Shown here: one piece after another, positions 11,009 through 23,400 of the stretch
Layout: every line of letters begins with the position of its first letter
Position numbering within the stretch: position 1 is the stretch's first letter
Assembly: GCA_947359465.1 (NCBI GenBank)
Contig: OX375872.1
Location: 6,701,741 to 6,765,740 of the forward strand
Length of the DNA: 64,000 nucleotides
Source: Metellina segmentata
Taxonomy: Eukaryota > Arthropoda > Arachnida > Araneae > Tetragnathidae
Direction: 5' to 3'
Translations under genes and position numbers: made by a program
The notes under the pieces: model-generated
Seen by the model: the letters and a program-made list of their open reading frames with translations, nothing else
Told to the model about the DNA's origin: nothing
Databases searched by the model: none

Positions 11009-11622
11009 CTTTACGAGCTTTTTAATAATCCATCCAATGGAATTATTTGTTACATGATTTTAGCTATTAAAACGTAAGACTAGGTACAAACCAAATTTCA
11101 AAGAAATCGTAAAAATAAAAACACAAAAAATTAACGAGTAGACTATATTTTAAGCAGAGAAAATCTGAATTCAAAGATAAATAATGAAAATATTTGTTTA
11201 CAATAAGCAGTGGCCAGACAATTGTCAGGAAATCCCACGGCTTTACACTTTATTGAAGAGATGTTTACAGAAATACGGCATTCTAACGTGATCTAGTCAC
11301 AAAAGTCGCTTGAACAGAGCTATCTGGAAAATGTTTAGATCATCGGGAAGTTTTGGTGACAGAGGCACATGTAAACCTTCCTCCTGTATAAACCAGTTAC
11401 GGCCCAGCGATTTTATTTTCGCATAGTATGTATTTAGGAATTTTAATTACGTTCCTTTAGAACGAGAGAGGTCGTTACTAATATTTTATTCAAACAGCAA
11501 AATAACATAAAACACGTTCCCCCCCCCTTTTGATTTAACGTTAGGTGCACTGCTTATACCTAGTGAGAAAAAATTAGGTGCACAATTTTATTTTCATGTG
11601 CACCCGGGTATTTTGAGACCTG

Positions 11623-11740
11623 GGCTACGAATTCATAGCAATCACTGGGGGTGTAGCGAGCAGTGGTCACACCTGACCCCATGAAAAGAACTGTCACTGG
11701 CAAAGCCATTCTGGCCATGCATTGGCTAATTGAAAATAAA
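11623..11740. repeat. Right part of the repeat split by the nested hAT
   Basis: Continues the 10020-10366 repeat after the hAT target duplication. It includes ATAGCAATCACTGGGGGTGT and GAGCAGTGGTCACACCTGAC, both recognisable in the copy at 47480-47525 (GTAGCAATCACCGGGGGTTA, then GAGCAGTGGTGTCACACC). Confidence 0.75.
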
Positions 11741-11759
11741 ACTTGCATTTCAATAACAT

Positions 11760-12357
11760 TTATTGCAGAGGGACACTGCTATGTTCTGTACATAAATTTT
11801 TTTCACTCTTAGCACAACCCCAAATTTGTGATTTCCTATCCTTTGAACCGGGGCATACATGGCACCTTTTCTTGAAGAATTCTTGTTTTTGCCAGGAGTG
11901 CTTCACAATTTTCTCTCTGGCTACAGTTTAGTCTTTATCGCATTTCACGTGGTAGCATTGCTTCCAAACTTCTTTCTAGAAGGTGGTCCTTCAAAAGTTC
12001 TTTGATAAACAGTTTTCTATATTGAATCGCCGGTGTTTTTGTTGACAACAGTAGTACTCGGGCATTTATGGTTGCAATGTTTAATGTACTGAAAAATACA
12101 ACCATGGGCCATCTTTTGCTTATTCTAGCAGTAGAATATGTAGATGACATTTCATCTACTGCATCTATAGCACTCTTTGTTATATTATAAAATGTTATTA
12201 TCTCTGGTTTCTTGGCTTCTGTCGATTTATTAATTGCACTATCATTATGCATTGTAGATAGCTGAACGCATTTGTGTTTTTTTGGTACATAGGAAACCAA
12301 AGTCATGGTTTTTTTATTCCAAATAATGGTGAATGCACTTCTTGATTCTTTCCACAT
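11760..12357 (-). pseudogene. piggyBac transposase, C-terminal half
   Basis: The minus-strand frame at 11935-12357 carries NITKSAIDAVDEMSSTYSTA followed by KRWPMVVFFSTLNIATINA, the DDE_Tnp_1_7 segment with the third catalytic aspartate (AVDEM) and the conserved RRWP-like block. After a stop and frame change, 11760-11930 reads a cysteine-rich tail with CHVCPGSKDRK and GCAKSEKNLCTEH, the zinc-binding domain typical of piggyBac transposases, ending at a stop near 11760. The N-terminal half was not seen, so this copy is dead. Confidence 0.82.
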
Positions 12358-13008
12358 GTAAATATTTTTTGGTCTTTTTTTTTTTTTTTTTTAAATTTTT
12401 CTAACAGTTCCAACAAATGGGAGTTTTATCATTCCATCATCACAGTTCAAATAGTGCGACAATTTCAATCCATCTGTTCCCCTTCGCGATCTTAAACGAA
12501 AATTCCAGTGCATATGCCAGGCCTCAAAAGCCGAAATACTGTTTTTCTGAGAAAACAGTGGGGGAAAATTCTTTAAATGACTGTGGTTGTGACATACATG
12601 ACCTTTAATGCAGCTACCGTGAAACTAGAATAATTCCATTAAGGGGCTGGTTTTCTGTGCTACGTTTTTGTAATACTCGGGCCTGTTAGGCCTTGCGCGC
12701 GTCTCCACGGGTTAATTTATTTTGATCGGTTTTACCATAAATTTTGTGTTTAACTTGTAATTTTAAGTTTGAAAAACATATTATTTTATGCATAATTTGT
12801 GCTTTTTATTTCTTACAAACTAGTTTTTAACAGACCTTACTTTATCTCCCCTTGATATTCATGTGTTTTTGTTGGCTATAGACATTGGTCTCTTATTTTT
12901 AAATCTTAAAACACCTAGATTCCTCTCCTTGATTGCGTTGTGACATTATTTTGTTCACTGATGTTTAAAAGAATATTTTATACTAACAAAAATATTTTTC
13001 TTGTTTAG

Positions 13009-13198
13009 AGATTCTCAGATGTGTCTTCAGTATATAGCATATTGGGGTGGAAAAACTCACATTGTTTTCATTGGAGATTCTCGTATTCGCCAACTCTTTC
13101 ATGGTTTTGTCATGCTAATAAATCCAAAGTACATCATTGAAAATAATGTTGCTCATCATAACTTGCACTATAGTGATGGAGAATTAAAAGTTAATATT
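13009..13198 (+). CDS. CASD1: CASD1 exon 1 of the window (SGNH block I)
   Basis: Acceptor TTCTTGTTTAG, donor GTAAGT. The first base completes a codon from an upstream exon not in view, and the exon ends on a codon boundary. It encodes [19 protein letters not shown] then [15 protein letters not shown]. The Ser of GDS corresponds to the nucleophile Ser94 of human CASD1. Confidence 0.95.
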
Positions 13199-16100
13199 GT
13201 AAGTATTTTAATTTTGTGATGTTTTTTTAAAAGTTGGCTGTTACTTTTTACTTCTAGTCTTGTTTCGTAGAGTCACGTTTAGATCACAATATTTTAATTC
13301 TTAAGAATGATTAAAGCTTACGTTCACACATGATCTCAGGTATGTATAAAATCTCTTCTGGATATTTTTTTCTCCCTTAATTACAAAAGTTCAAAAAGTT
13401 GAATGCATGACAAATTGCAAGCCAAATAATATGCTTTTGAATTTCGTAAATATATTGATCAGGGAAAGGATAGGTGTGTGAAACGATAGGTTATATCATG
13501 TGTTTGGAAGCAGGATACTTTTTGCATTTGTCATTGCTCTTGAAGGTTTGTAATTGGTAGAAAATGTTGTGTAAATTGTTATCTAGAATGAATAAATTAC
13601 TCTTTCTTTTTTCACCACTTTGATTAGGTACGCTTGTGAATATATCTGAGTTGCATAATATCTTAGAGGAAATTTTAGAACTCTGTATAACTACACAATT
13701 TACTCAAGAAACTATTTTATAGTTTTCATCTAAAAATTGTTACTAAGTTACATTTTAACTTCAATACTTTCTTTGATTTATAGGAATTCATTTGGGCTCC
13801 AATGGTCAATCAAACTATGTTTGACATTTATAAACCCTGGCTGCAAGATACTAGTTCCCAGCCATCTGTTATTGTAACAGGTAGTGGTGTATGGGCTATA
13901 AAGATAAGCAATGCTAGCATGGATATGTTTGCCAGCTATCAAAGAAATTTGACACATTTAGTGCCAATACTCAACACCTTGATTCCTGTCACAAAGGTGT
14001 TATGGGTTTTGGAAGATCCTGTACTGACAGAAAAGTTACATCCATCTAGAAAAATGATAACAAATGAGCAGATTGATTTGTACAACAAAGCTGCCATGGA
14101 AGTGTTGTAAGTTTTTAATTGTGTTCTAAATTTTAAAAAAAAAAAATTAATTATAGAATGTTTAAAAGTTTTGCGATGTATTAATTTGATTTACGTTTTA
14201 TCCATAAGCACTTAAACTTTGTTTTAGATTTTAATTTTTATTAAGGTTAAGGATACCACAGGTTAACCCTCCAAGCAACACACTCGAACTCAGTTTGGCA
14301 AAATTTAGTTCAAATACAGCCCTGAAAATTTTTCTTCATGCCATGCGACAGGCCTGAAATATTCTAATATCTTGCCTGAACCCCACAATATCTAACATTT
14401 TTCAGTACTGCCAGTGCCACTTCCACTACAACAGGAAGAAATCCATCTGAACCTTTACTTAGGCATACTGCTTGGAGGATTAAGTATTTCTTAGCCAGTA
14501 GTGTTCTAACTAAGGATTGCCAAGCTTTTTTAGCATCACATAAAGCATTATAAAATTTCTCTCTCAATAATATTTTGTAAAAGTATTATTTTAATGTCTG
14601 ATTTAAGGTCTCGGGATCCAGTTTTTTAAGTGAAATTGAATCTTGTTAATATTTGTCAGCAAATTAATTTGAGTAAATATTATATTTATAGAATAATAGT
14701 TTCAAATGTATGTTCTGATTCGATTATTCAATTTAAAAGTATTTGTTTTCTAAATGCTCCGGATTAAAACCTGAGGAATGTATTACCTGTTCCATTCATT
14801 TCATTATTTTCCTTCTGTAGGTAAATAGCCTTTTATGTTGCTCCAATGTGATGTTAATTAAATATCTACCTACCTTCTGTAGGTAGTCTCACATAGGTTG
14901 ACCCATGTTGTATCATTTATTAAAATAGCCCTGTCTCAATGCAGATGAATTCTCTCAACTTCTATCATGTATTGTTCCATCCATTCAGCCATACCATTAT
15001 TTCAAATTGTTCTTTACTTCATAAAATATGTCTTGAAAAGTAAATGAGTATTCTGAAATTCTGCAAAAACTTACAAGAGAGCCATATGTTATGTAAGATT
15101 ACTTTTCTTACCTAAATTTTATATTTGCCAGAAAAACAATTGGTTTTTTGGCAAATATTTCTTTACATGTTCTACTCGAACCAAATGAAGTGTCATGCTA
15201 ATAAATCTGTATATGTAATCACTTTATACAATTAGCATTTGTTCTAAGTTCTGGAAACTGAGTACTCCCATCATATTTCTAAAAATAATTTATTCTGCAT
15301 TCACATATTTTATATAAATCAAATAATTATAAAATAATCACATTTAATATTCACCCAAATTTATGTATTTTTTAATGTATTGAATATTCATGAACAAAAA
15401 GGTATTGATTTTTTTTATTCCTAAAACCTAAGTGCTTTCTTATTTCAGACACCACAGTAAAATTTTAGTATGGAGCTCATCTAGATTAGTCAGTCAAGGT
15501 TTATATCAAGATCAGATAGATGGTTTACATATGGGAAAAACTGCTCTTAATTATGCAAGTTGTTTATTTCTTATATTACTTAACTTTTTAAGTATTGATT
15601 CTAATTTTACTATAATTAATTCAAATTTTATAATAAACCTCTTGTGTGTATATATATATATATATATACACACACAGGGGGTTGGACAGAAATATGGAGA
15701 CACCTAAAAAAAACATGTAAACGCCTAATATGGTGTAGGAAAACCGTTGGCATTCAAAACAGCTTGCAGTCTTCTCGGAGTGGATAAAAAAAAGTTTCTG
15801 CATGCTTGCCAAAGAAATATTGTACCATTCTTCCTGCAAAACGGTGGCAAGTTCAGATAACGATGATGGGGTCGCGCACTTTCCTCTCTTATTTTAGACT
15901 ACAAAGATTCAATAATATTGAGGTCTGGCGACTGTGGTAGCCAGGAGAGATGTGACAAATCATCCTCGTTCTCAGAAAACCAGTCCTGGACGATGTGAGC
16001 TCTGTGAACAGGGGCTTTGTCGTCTTGGAAGACACCACAACCATTGGGGAACAAAGTTTGTACCTTGGGATGGACTTGATAGGCCAAAATGTTCACATAA

Positions 16101-17366
16101 TCCTTGGTCTTAATGTGTCCTTGCAGAGTAATCATGGGGCCCAACAAAAAACCATGGTATGGCTGCCCAAACCATGTTTAACTCTTGGCAACAATTGGAA
16201 ACAGTGTGAAACAAAACTCATCCGACCAAATTACTGTCTTCCATTGCACCATAGTCCAGGCTTTATGATTTAAACACCATTTTTTCCTATTACAGGCATT
16301 AGCATCACTGATGAATGGTTTTTTAATTGCAGCTTGGCCAGAAATACCCTGCTTATGGTTTGGCTGCTTGCTTCTTATTGTTTTGGTGCTCACAGGGTTT
16401 GTGAGCATAACATTCATTTCAGCAGTAACTTTTGCAGATGTGGACTTCTTATTTTTAGTCACAATCCTCTTTAATGATCGTCATGATTAACTATTGTCAT
16501 GATCACTCAACACACACTTGCGCCGCCCCCGCTGTAATTTAGCAGATGACATTTTTCTGCTTTTCAAATATGCAGATTAAATCTTAGATACAGTACCTCT
16601 TGAAACACTAAACACTTCAGCTACCATGCTTATGGAAACACCCACCAGACGAGCTCCAACGATTTGCCCACGCTCGGAGTCTGTTAACTCTGACATGATG
16701 CAATTACAACTTCACAGAACAGTGCCCTGACAATGACTGACCTGCGCAGCATATTTACGACGTTGTATAGGTGGCGTCAGTAGGGCAAAAAAACCTACAC
16801 ATTTCACTAGAATAAACATTTATTTTCAAGCATGCATTTCGCGAGGCGTTTCCATATTTTTTGTCCAACCCCTGTATATTTATATATATATGTATTACAT
16901 CTATATATATTATATCTATATATATATGTTATATACACTACCCTACAATAAATGGACCGGACGCCAGCAGATTTGCATAAAAAAGATTTGCACTTGTTTG
17001 AGGCTGTTTTTTGTGGTATGGCCTGGGACCTTTGCATGTTGTTCCTGGTAAATTGCCGATTGCTACATGAACATTTTGGACAATCAGGCTCTTCCTACAT
17101 TCTGGCAATTTTATGTTACGGACAAATGTTACTTCCAGGACGACGACACTCCAATTCATGTTGCAGCCTCTGTCAAGCAGTGGTATCAATATATGGATGT
17201 AAAACTTCTTCCCTGGCCTGATCAGAGTGCTGACCTAAACCCCATAGAACATTTATGGGACAAGTTAGAGCAATGCTAACGACCAGGGAATCACATCTGA
17301 AATCTACAGCTGAGCTGGCGAAATTCTTGCAGCAGGAATGGACACAAATACCCATAGTTATATATA

Positions 17367-17414
<48 letters not shown>

Positions 17415-20400
17415 CAAGAACACAAGAATTTCTAAAAATGGCTGTTTCTAAAAATGCTTTTCAAAAGCATGGGTAGTTTCGGTTTCTGGTTAATGCACCC
17501 CGGCTGTTTGGTTATTTTTTGTTATTTTGTGTGTGTTATGTTATTTTGTATATTTTATGTTGTTATTATATATATATATATATATTTATATATACATGTT
17601 ATATACTTTACATTTCCGTGTATAAGCCAAGGGTGCATTTTTTCAAAAATTTACCCAAAATTCAAAACCTGTATATAAGCTGAAATAAAAATTATTAAAA
17701 AAAAATTTGACGTTCAAACATAACGTCATGAGGGCATAAATGTCACCAAGAAGGTAAAATAGGTGGAGCATTTTCCAATCAAATCGCTCTGAAGTAAAAC
17801 GCCACTCGCCAATGATGATAGTTTTAACCTGCTAATGATTTTTCCCAGTGTCCAGACGGCCCGGCTCCAGATATCCGACCTCTGATGGGGTGATTGACAG
17901 GTGATGATGTAGGGGACATTAGAATCCAAAAGGGGGAGGGGATTCATTATGGCTCTTGAAAGAAACTCTGGTAGGGTCTAAATGAGATTGAACTCTCCAA
18001 CTGGTCGCCACGATTTGACTTGGCAGTAAAGATTTGCAATGATGAGCGTACTGAGCTTTAAGCTGCAGGTTTCACTGTGAGGTTGTCTAATTCACCCCCT
18101 TTCCACGCTATTACAAAGGTTACCGCTAATGATTTTCCCCAGTGTCCTGCACCTGATGCTGGACATGACTTGATGATTGACGGATGATCAGTTCAACAAG
18201 GGGAGCGGCTGGGGCTTGGGAATTCTTTTATCAGTGCCACTTTTCTTTGCTGTGCAGCCTAAAACATGTGCTGAAGATAAAGTTTCAAAAGAGGGAGCGG
18301 GCTCATTATGACCGTTGAAAGAATCTCAGCTACGGTAACCCTATCTGATTCCAGCGCAGTTTTTCCATTCATTTGCTGTCTTCTTGCATCTGTGCGTCTT
18401 ACTTTTTTGGTGTAAAATTTTATGTAGAATTTCAAATCCGTTGAAATTTTTACTATCTTTAATGATCTTGAAGATAAAAACTTAGACTAGAGAATATAAA
18501 AGTCATAACACCAGTCAAAACTTTGGATTTTTTTGTTTCTCAAACAAAATAAACCATGACAGCCGTCTGTTGTAGTAGCAGTAGACGATATCAAAATGGA
18601 GATTGTGTAGATCGAACCATGTGCAAGCTCCCATACTCTTCTTCATGCCACCAAAGAATTTACTGTACGATATTTTATCGCTCGACCAAAATCTATATGT
18701 GTGCAAGTAGCCTGATAATTAGCATTGAGACGAGAAACCCACTTTTCAAAAAAAATCTTAGGTTCTGTGATAAAAGAAAATTAAAATTATAACCAAAATT
18801 GATGATAACCTTTTTTTTTACTGTCAGTAGTTTAATAAACGGAGTAAAAAAAATTGCTGTTTTCTTTATATTTTTCACATTTTTCTTTTTAATTGACAAT
18901 TTTTGCACATGCCTTGTTTTAAGTCTATAAAAAAATTCAGGTCCTTGAAAAAAAAATTTTTGGTTTTGAAAAGTCCTTAAAAGTCTTAAAATTTTTTTGG
19001 GACAAAGGTGTGGGTACCATGTGTCAAAAAAGAATCTTATGTGGCAGGAAATTTAAAAAATACTAAACCAAGTCATTAAAGATGACAACGAAAATGTGGA
19101 ACCTGCAGCAGAAGAAAGCTTAAATTCCAACACACTTTCATTGCAAACTAATTTAACATTAAAAGAGAAATTAGAAAAGCAAATTCTTCAAGAAAATAAA
19201 GATCATTGCAAAAAGACCAACTTTAGAAAAGAAAACAGGTTTTGAGAAAATACTAAAGAAAGAAATGACTTCATATGAAATCGAGGGAGTCAAAGGAAAA
19301 TATTTGTCTCTTATGTACGACTACTTAATGACGGCTAAACCAACTAGCGTCGAAGCTGAGAGGCCCTTCTCGGCCGCTGGTTATATTGCAGTTCATTGAG
19401 AAGTAGGTTTGGGGACGACACATTTAATACGATTTGTTTCCTTAGCTCATTCTTTCAAACTCAAAAGCGATTTTCATTACTATATAACTTCGATTTAAGC
19501 AATTAAGAAGAATTAAGAGTTCCTTTTTTTGTTATGTTGACCAAAACTGCCAAAGATTAGATTTTTATGTTAGTACGACATAAGGTTAGGTACAATTAAT
19601 GTCATTTGCTCAACAACTTTAGAGTAGAGACTGCTTAATTTAAGAATAAATAGAAAAGTGCTTACGAATGAAACAAACTCTGATGTTATTTGGTCTCGAA
19701 ACTAGTAAGACTAACCATCATCAATTCATTTAATACTTACTACTAGTAGTACTAGTTGTTACTCTAATTTATTGTTGGTGATTGATTTCTTACCTATTAA
19801 TAAGGCAGATTTTCTAATGCTAAAATTAACGTTTTGTTGGTCAATTTTGTATAATATTCTATTTACCTACTTTCACTCAGCCGATTTTGGAAAAATACAT
19901 CCTGATCAGATAGACTTAGTAACAGAGTACCAATCCGGCCTGATTGAAAATTGTGCCGAATTCCAATCACTAGTGCCACCTTTTTTGATAGCCGGACCCC
20001 TTTTCTGGCACACTTACAGTGCAGTGGTACGTATACTACATTCTATGCCCAGTTGTTACCATTCCTTTTGCGACAACTCGGACTTACTTTTCAACAACAT
20101 AATGCCCGCCCGTACACAGCACATGTTGCTATGAATTGTCGTTAAGCTTTCAAAACAATTCATTGGCCAGCTAGGTCTCCTGATCTCTCTTCCATAGAGC
20201 ATGTTTGGGACGTTATGGGAAGGCGATTGCAACCCTCCCAGAATGTTGACCAGCCCGACAGTTATAGTCAATTTGGCAAGAAATTACGCAGAACACCATC
20301 TGGTAACTTTATCGGTCTGCCACACCTGGTGACAGCTTGCATCCAGGTCAGAGGTGGACCAACGCCTTATTGACTTCCTCCCTTTGTAGCTGTCAAACCC

Positions 20401-23400
20401 TGAAATAAATTATTCGATTGTTCTGAAATTTTAATCGTTTGTTTTTCTATGTATGTTCTTCATATCCACCAATTTTCATCTTAATCCAAAAACTCCTTCT
20501 TGGTGCGTTGATTTTTTTGTTATAGAGTTAATCAAGTTTATTGGAAAAATTTGTTTAAGTTATCAATTGAATAATTTTTTTAAATACTTTTATAGGCTGT
20601 GCAAATTCTTCTAAATATGTACTGCAATGATCACATGAATTATAATGATGGAACATGCTGTAGTAGTCCTGAACCTGTAACAGTTTTGCAACTGATTACA
20701 TTTTCCATATTATGTGTGAGGTAACTCTTTTTAAATTCTTTTTTACCTTTTCTCACAACAGCTTATATTCAAACCTGTAAACTACTTCGAAAATTCAATT
20801 GTTTCTTTGGTGACTAGTAACTGTATGAATTAGAGATACCATACTACAATATAAAAACTTCATTCTAAGTAAAATCCGATTTGGAGCTTGTATCCCTACA
20901 CCTGATCCAAGTTCATGCTAGCTTGTTTATGACGGAAACTTAGACAGTTTGCAAGTCCTGTGATGTCTATTATTATTAAAAATAAAAAGGACCCACCAAA
21001 AATTGATGTTGGATGATCATTTGTAGTGAAACAAATTTCTCATGAAAGGACTCTTCAAGTAGTCCAATTCAATGGAAATAAATATTTTAAACTGTTGAAA
21101 GAGGAAGTTACTATTTTTTAAAAGTTGCTATTTTTTTATCTATCACTCACATTATATGGGACATTTTCTTATAAGAAGGTAATAAAAAATTATTTGGTTT
21201 GTGAGATAACTATTAAAATTCAATTAGCATGTTTCTTATTCACAAAGTTTCCTTTTGTATGTTTTAATTATATTCAAAGCAAATAACCAAATCCAGTGTT
21301 TAAAATGCCCCTTGTGTGTGTATTCACTCTATCTTTATGTATAAATTTCAATATTTCTTTTAAGTTGCTGCATTGCTTTGGCTATGATTATTCACCGCAA
21401 ATGGATAGCCAGAAAATCGTTGAATATTGCTTTACAAAATTTAACTGAAGGCAAGTATTTTGATTTTAAATATTTTGTCAACCACACAAGGGATTTAATC
21501 TATGTAACTGAAGATCAACTAATAGCTTTAAAAACAATTTGTCTGCTGTTTGTACAGTATTAATAACTGTACCATACTAATAACCATACTGTAAGCTTAT
21601 GGTTTCTTATGCTAAAATGAAACAAATATGTACTTTGAACTGAATTGTTTCACTTACAATCCTTATAAATCAGTTTAACTAAGCTGATCACTGCTATTAA
21701 AAATTTATATTTGCAAAGAAAATTTTAAATATATAGTAATATAATGCATAGAATTGAATTATCACTTAATTTGTATTATAGCTTTAGTTGATGAATTGAT
21801 TCAATCATTACTTAATTTTCAATACTTCTATCAAAACTAGGACAATGTTCACATCTTTTACAGGTTTGTTATTAGTAATCAAAATCTTGCTGAGCATTAA
21901 GTTTTTCAAGCATTTGAATGACATTTTATACTGTTAATTCAAAATTGAAGCATAAGTTGTTTTCAAATAAGCTTTAGATTTGTTTGAAATTAGTTTGACC
22001 TATTGATTATTGCTGTAAAAATGTTCTTAAACTGTCCTCGATGTTGTGAAATAACTCATTTTTATGCTTCTCAAGATTAAGTTAAAATTATAATTTGATA
22101 TTTATAAATATATACACATAATTTACCCTGACGCTTTCATATTTTTTTTCTTTCGAACACTGTATGAATTTTGCAATGTTTTAGTTGATTTATAACCTTT
22201 AGACTACGGCTGGAACAGCAGTTGTACCTTGATCACGCCAAGAAAGAGTTTAGACTACTTGTCACAGTTTTAGCGCTCTCTGTATTTAGGAAGATACCAT
22301 GGTCTAATGGATTAATGATACTTTCTCTCAATTTGATTAGTCATACTATTTGAGGGGGAAGTAGACACGTCTCATTGAGTATAACATTGTTTTATTTTAA
22401 GATATTTATAGTGGTAGTACATACATTAACAGGAGTACAAATACAGAGATAGAAATAGGAAATGGCAAAGGCAGCTTACCCATAGTACGACCTCCCTGCT
22501 GTAAAAGGTGGCTGAGGTTTATTAGCTTCTCTTATTCCACGATCTGCCTTCTTTGCTCCTAGCGCACTGTGGTTTTATAAGGCCTGGAAGAATGTTTCTA
22601 ATGTTCTAGAAAGTACAAACTCATGATCCCTAATCTGATTTTGAGGTATTATGATGCTTAATTAACAGTCACGCTCTGATAGAACCTTTCGAAGGTCAAA
22701 GGGTAACACCTAATGACCACATGTATAAGTCGGGATAAACTATTAAAAGGTTAATCTATTCTATGGGCGATATGTTTGCCTTTTCTTTGGGCAGTCACGT
22801 ACTCAAAGGGTGAATGTACTTGGTACAGATTTAGATTTAACGATTCAAACTGTGATGATAGCAGCGTCACATCTCCACGTAAGGCCGGAAAAAAAAGGAG
22901 AATTTTTTTTTAGGTATATAAGGTTTCTGGAGATAAGGGAATGCTTGCCGGCCGTAACATATACCACTTGTAACATAATAGTTGAAAAAAATAGTAAAAA
23001 ATGAATATATAACAAAAAATATTAAATCAACAAAGCAACAAATTATGTATTATATCCTAAATATATATCATGCAAATTTCTAACGCTTGCAACACGTCAA
23101 ACAAGTTGAAAAAACAGCATTTATTAATTACTTCAGGCTGGAGAAGTATGTGCAGCGAGCTGCTGCGTCGTGGGGAACTGTGGTACAAATTGCACGCAAG
23201 GTGGACGTACATCGCCGCAGCGGCGCCGGAGGCATGTGTGCACTACTCCATTGGATCTAATATATCTCGGACCGCACTTGCTTTGCGGCGCCTTACGTTG
23301 AAAAAACGGATGTGTGCACCGGGCCTAAAGGTTTAACTTTTCGCTTGACGAGGTTGCCATGGAAACCATAATGATCGTAGTGCAGATGGGTTGCTTTAAC

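Larger units (their letters stand above)
10367..11622 (-). mobile_element. hAT-type element nested in a piggyBac-borne repeat
   Basis: The left end CAGGCTTCGAAATAG and right end (CAGGTCTCAAAATACCCG on the minus strand) match those of the 2733-3535 element. Flanks are a perfect 8-bp duplication GGCTACGA (10359-10366 and 11623-11630). Removing it rejoins the host repeat in the order seen in the related copy at 47400. TAGGTGCAC words flank the interior. It carries a short minus-strand frame and a degenerate tandem array. Confidence 0.87.
9786..12711 (-). mobile_element. piggyBac-type transposon (2.9 kb) with nested insertions
   Basis: The ends are CCCGCAGGTA (left) and CCCGTGGAGACGCGCG (right, minus strand), each abutting TTAA (9782-9785 and 12712-12715). 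TTAA duplication and CCC-type ends are diagnostic of piggyBac. The transposase C-terminal half is on the minus strand at 11760-12357. The left half has been replaced or interrupted by an older repeat (10020-10366, 11623-11740), itself split by a hAT element (10367-11622). Confidence 0.82.
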
